Shown here piece after piece: positions 61,043 to 64,000 of a stretch of 64,000 nucleotides of DNA. Origin of the DNA: Bacteroidota bacterium. Its GTDB lineage: Bacteria; Bacteroidota; Bacteroidia; Bacteroidales; JACABE01. Location: positions 211,307 through 275,306 of the forward strand of contig JACABE010000001.1 in assembly GCA_013377005.1 (NCBI GenBank), written 5' to 3'. Numbering within the stretch: the stretch's first letter is position 1; each line of letters starts with the position of its first letter. Below the pieces are notes generated by a model, which saw nothing but the letters and a program-made list of their open reading frames with translations, had not been told where the DNA came from and made no database searches. The position numbers were made by a program, and so were the translations under genes.

Positions 61043-63022
61043 ATGGAAATATGTCAATTTTGGGAAATCTATCTACCCATTCTTTATGGTTTAATGCTGT
61101 TTTCTATTTACTATTTTCTGTTTTTACGAAAAGGGAAAAGGTTTATAAGTTTTGTGAAGTTTCCATTGGCACTTTTCACATTTGTTATTGGTTTTGTAGT
61201 ATATTATATTGGACATTCAGAATTTGAGCATGCTCATAAACTAATAACGAATGTATTATTGGCGTTTTTTTCAACTTGCCGTTTATTTGTGTTAGGTAAC
61301 GATTTAGTAGAAATGAAGGATACTGTTAAAAGTTGTCCTGCATTTATGATATGGTTTTCAATTGCTGCCTCATCTGCAGCTATCGTTTTTCTTTCATTCT
61401 TGCTTAATATATTTGGAAAGGGAATACTTACTTTTTTTAAAATCAAGTGGAACCGTTCTAAAGAGAATTATATATTCTTTGGGGTGAATGAAGCCTCTGT
61501 TTCATTGGCTGAAGATATGATTAAGACAAAAGCCTCCCGTTTGATTGTTTTTGTAAAACATATAGATGTAAATGAGAATGAGTCATTGTATGATAGAGCC
61601 GAATTGACAGGAGCTTTGCTGAAAAGCAGAAAATCTATATTAGATTATTTATTGGTGAAAAATGAAGAAAGTATTATCCATCCACATATTGAGGACACTA
61701 CTTCTGCTAAAAAGATTTTTATCAATAGTGATTATTTGAGCAAGTTGAAATTACTTAAAAAACTAAGATTGCGAACTTCTCACATGTTCTTTCTGACAGA
61801 AAATGAAGATATAAATATAAGATCAGCTAGATCGGTGATAAATGAACTCAATGGATTGAATCTTCAGGAAGATATTACAATACATATACGGACTTTATTG
61901 GAAGATGTAGAAAATTTATATTTTGATAGTTTTACAAAAACTTCACCTAAAATTGCTATACGATTTTTGAATGATTCTGATATAGTCGCACGACAGTTAG
62001 TCAATGCACATAATCCTGTTGATGATAATTGGATTAAAAAAGATGTTGACAAAGGAATTGCAACCTCTGACTTTAATATAATGCTTATTGGATTTGGGCA
62101 AACCGGAATTTCAGTTTTAAAAAGACTTGTTGAATTTGGTCAGTTTGTAGGTTCTGAATTTAATGCAATTATCATCGATAAAGCCATGAATTCTAAAACC
62201 GGTAGTTTTAATAACCGTTATCCAGGTTTAATTTCAAATTATAATTTCGACTTTGTAGAAACAGAAGTAGGGAAAGTAGAATATTATGAATTAATAAAGA
62301 AAAATCTTAATGAACTTGACTACTTAATAATTACATTGGGTAATGATGCTCTGAATGTTCAGGCCGCATTTGATATTCAGCAATTGGCAAGAAAAATATC
62401 AGATAGACCCTTGAAAATACTGGTTCGTTTGAATGATAGTTACGCTTATGACAATCTGTTTCAATCAACTGAAAATATTTCTATTGAAATTTTTGGCAGA
62501 GAAAAAGATGTATTTACTGAAGATATAATAATTCGTGCCAGTCTTGAAAAAACAGCAAGAAAAATACATACTTATTACAATGCACAGTCTGATCCATTAA
62601 AACGTCAATCATGGGATCAACTATCCAGAATTAAGCAATTGTCGAATATATCTGTTGCAGAACATATTCACACAAAACTGGCTCTTGCAGGACTGACGAT
62701 AGCAGATGTAAAACAAATTGGAAATAAAGAACAATTCATTCTAAAAATAGGAGAAGAACGATTGTTAAACATTGCTAAAGGAGAACATCTTAGATGGAAT
62801 GCACATCTTTTTGCCAATGGTTGGGTTGAATATAAACTAAACGAAATTCCTGATAAAGCAACATCGAACAAAAACGAAATTAAGAAACTTCATGCATGTC
62901 TTGTAAGTTGGGATCAACTTTCAAAAGTCAATAAGCGTTTTAATGAAGATTATTATAAATACGACAGGGAAAATGTCACCAATATTTTCGAATTGATAAA
63001 GAATGGAATATATACAGAGTAA
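61043..63022 (+). CDS. Membrane protein with TrkA-N-like and RyR-like domains
   Basis: 659 residues. Four hydrophobic segments lie in the first 135 residues (near 8-27, 36-58, 68-88 and 103-127). Two Rossmann-like segments follow: YIFFGVNEASVSLAEDMI (about 147) and IMLIGFGQTGISVLKRLVEF (about 350), the latter like the TrkA-N/RCK NAD-binding fold. The C-terminal 90 residues (NIAKGEHLRWNAHLFANGW ... LVSWDQLSKVNKRFNEDYY) fit the RyR domain pattern. The shape is that of a ligand-gated membrane protein, possibly a channel, but no selectivity filter is recognised. Confidence 0.75.
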   Translation: MEICQFWEIYLPILYGLMLFSIYYFLFLRKGKRFISFVKFPLALFTFVIGFVVYYIGHSEFEHAHKLITNVLLAFFSTCRLFVLGNDLVEMKDTVKSCPAFMIWFSIAASSAAIVFLSFLLNIFGKGILTFFKIKWNRSKENYIFFGVNEASVSLAEDMIKTKASRLIVFVKHIDVNENESLYDRAELTGALLKSRKSILDYLLVKNEESIIHPHIEDTTSAKKIFINSDYLSKLKLLKKLRLRTSHMFFLTENEDINIRSARSVINELNGLNLQEDITIHIRTLLEDVENLYFDSFTKTSPKIAIRFLNDSDIVARQLVNAHNPVDDNWIKKDVDKGIATSDFNIMLIGFGQTGISVLKRLVEFGQFVGSEFNAIIIDKAMNSKTGSFNNRYPGLISNYNFDFVETEVGKVEYYELIKKNLNELDYLIITLGNDALNVQAAFDIQQLARKISDRPLKILVRLNDSYAYDNLFQSTENISIEIFGREKDVFTEDIIIRASLEKTARKIHTYYNAQSDPLKRQSWDQLSRIKQLSNISVAEHIHTKLALAGLTIADVKQIGNKEQFILKIGEERLLNIAKGEHLRWNAHLFANGWVEYKLNEIPDKATSNKNEIKKLHACLVSWDQLSKVNKRFNEDYYKYDRENVTNIFELIKNGIYTE

Positions 63023-63032
63023 TAAATTAAAA

Positions 63033-63323
63033 ATGAAATTAAGCTATAAACCGCTACCAGTTATTTTGTCAATGCAAAGTATTCCAAAAGAACTCTATGA
63101 GCTGATTGAGAAAATGGCTCAAAATGTTCATGAAGAGTGGGCAGAAGGAAGAATTCGGGAAGGATGGAAATACGGCAAAAAACGTAATGATATCAAAAAA
63201 GAAAATCCCTCACTTGTTCCGTATAAAGAACTTTCTGAATCTGAGAAAGAATATGACAGAAGAACAGTAATTGCTTCAATAAGTTATTTGATTGATAATG
63301 GATTTGAAATCAAAAAAGTATAA
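63033..63323 (+). CDS. Stand-alone RyR domain protein
   Basis: About 96 residues from the ATG at 63033, 10 nt after the stop of the previous gene (an ATG at 63003 would overlap it). Nearly the whole protein is one RyR domain (PF02026 type): MAQNVHEEWAEGRIREGWKY, then PSLVPYKELSESEKEYDRRT. The match to eukaryotic ryanodine-receptor repeats is strong. The function of bacterial RyR domains is unknown; ligand binding is suspected. Last gene of the nine-gene operon. Confidence 0.88.
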   Translation: MKLSYKPLPVILSMQSIPKELYELIEKMAQNVHEEWAEGRIREGWKYGKKRNDIKKENPSLVPYKELSESEKEYDRRTVIASISYLIDNGFEIKKV

Positions 63324-63425
63324 TATCTGATTTCTTGTGACTTTTAATCTCATTTAGATTAATTTCCTCATAGCTTTGCTGTTAAAGAATTTATTGTTAA
63401 TAAAATACCTCAAAATATCAATACC

Positions 63426-64000
63426 TTATTTTTCATTTTCCACCAAAACAAAATCCATTTGTTTTTTAGCAATATCTACTCTGATAATCTTTACTTTAAT
63501 TCGGTCGCCCAATTTATATTTGTTTCCGTATCGCTGACCTATTACCTGATAATTATCTTCATCTAAGTAATAAAAATCGTCTGCCATTTGCTTTAAAGAA
63601 ACCATACCTTCGCATTTGTTACCCTCTAATTCCACAAATAGTCCCCATTTGCTTACTCCTGAAATTAAACCAAAGAAAGTTTGTCCTATTTTATCTTGCA
63701 AGTATTCGGCTTGCTTGTACTTGATAGAAGCTCTTTCGGCTTCAGCAGCCTTTTTTTCCATCAATGAGGAATGTTCGCAACTTTCCTCATATTCTTTTTT
63801 GTTTACAGAAGGCTTGCCTTCCATATACATTTCAAGTAATCGATGCACCATTAAATCGGGATAACGACGGATGGGAGATGTAAAATGTGAATAATAAGGA
63901 AAAGCGAGTCCATAATGTCCGATATTATCTGTTGAATAATATGCTTTTGCCATGGTACGAATGGCGATGGTTTCTATCATATTTTCTTCACCTTTGCCTT
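63426..64000 (-). CDS. rnr: Ribonuclease R, C-terminal part
   Basis: The gene runs off the window end; the frame stays open to base 64000. Visible are the end of the RNB catalytic domain (IRTMAKAYYSTDNIGHYGLA, then HFTSPIRRYPDLMVHRLL) and a C-terminal S1 RNA-binding domain (GVSKWGLFVELEGNKCEGMV). RNase R is a processive 3'-5' exonuclease acting on structured RNA. It converges with the RyR operon; the 100-bp gap between them shows no clear terminator. Confidence 0.93.
   Translation of the reverse strand, partial: GKGEENMIETIAIRTMAKAYYSTDNIGHYGLAFPYYSHFTSPIRRYPDLMVHRLLEMYMEGKPSVNKKEYEESCEHSSLMEKKAAEAERASIKYKQAEYLQDKIGQTFFGLISGVSKWGLFVELEGNKCEGMVSLKQMADDFYYLDEDNYQVIGQRYGNKYKLGDRIKVKIIRVDIAKKQMDFVLVENEK

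Noticed and set aside
1-64000. tRNA, rRNA or origin of replication
   Set aside because: None was recognised on reading both strands; a covariance-model search was not possible, so a missed tRNA cannot be excluded.

Overview
AT-rich DNA from a member of the Bacteroidota, probably class Bacteroidia. The evidence is: many promoters of the phylum-specific TAnnTTTG type; two secreted proteins with type IX secretion (Por) C-terminal sorting domains; TonB-dependent receptors; an UpxY/NusG-type antiterminator; OmpA-barrel and AsmA-like envelope proteins; and almost no Shine-Dalgarno sequences. I saw no rRNA, tRNA, transposase, integrase or CRISPR array.

Layout. 1-4691: leucine/isovalerate catabolism genes (methylcrotonyl-CoA carboxylase subunits, methylglutaconyl-CoA hydratase, acyl-CoA dehydrogenase). 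4692-9680: about 5 kb of accessory DNA that splits this cluster. It holds a HigB/HigA-type toxin-antitoxin pair, a Fic protein, two small membrane proteins, a long hairpin element and a HepT/MntA pair. The cargo genes lie between direct copies of neighbouring sequence, including three copies of the acyl-CoA dehydrogenase 3' end. 9681-14131: the pathway resumes with HMG-CoA lyase, a two-subunit 3-oxoacid CoA-transferase, an HMG-CoA-lyase-like protein and butyrate kinase. 14227-17330: metallo-beta-lactamase-fold hydrolase, U32 peptidase-family protein, PHP phosphatase. 17388-25113: a cobalamin riboswitch followed by a B12 uptake locus (DUF4465 protein, second T9SS cargo protein, two TonB receptors, BtuG-like beta-propeller lipoprotein). 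25103-27458: BRO-family protein, an exact 42-bp tandem repeat array, and an HNH nuclease with a small zinc-finger partner. 27765-47954: mostly housekeeping and envelope genes (thioredoxin, DUF58, lipoprotein, FTHF cyclo-ligase, Lnt, OmpA, polyprenyl synthase, PPi-type phosphofructokinase, WecA-like and Wzi-like proteins, UpxY, AsmA, pseudouridine synthase). 48135-51325: an ABC/GntR operon bracketed by a duplicated promoter region. 51456-63323: a nine-gene operon described next. 63426-64000: the end of RNase R.

The most unusual region is 51456-63323. One promoter precedes nine tightly spaced same-strand genes: a TIR/DUF4062-like domain joined through one membrane helix to extracytoplasmic beta-sandwich domains; three exported proteins with carboxypeptidase-regulatory-like domains, two of them with long TPR arrays; an M48-type metallopeptidase with a zinc ribbon; a second zinc-ribbon protein; a TerB-like protein; a membrane/TrkA-N-like/RyR-like protein; and a free-standing RyR (ryanodine-receptor-type) domain. 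I infer a trans-envelope sensing or conflict system, but its function is unknown. A truncated copy of its promoter and first codons lies 3.2 kb upstream, fused to a truncated TetR gene.

All assignments come from reading motifs and context; no database search was run.
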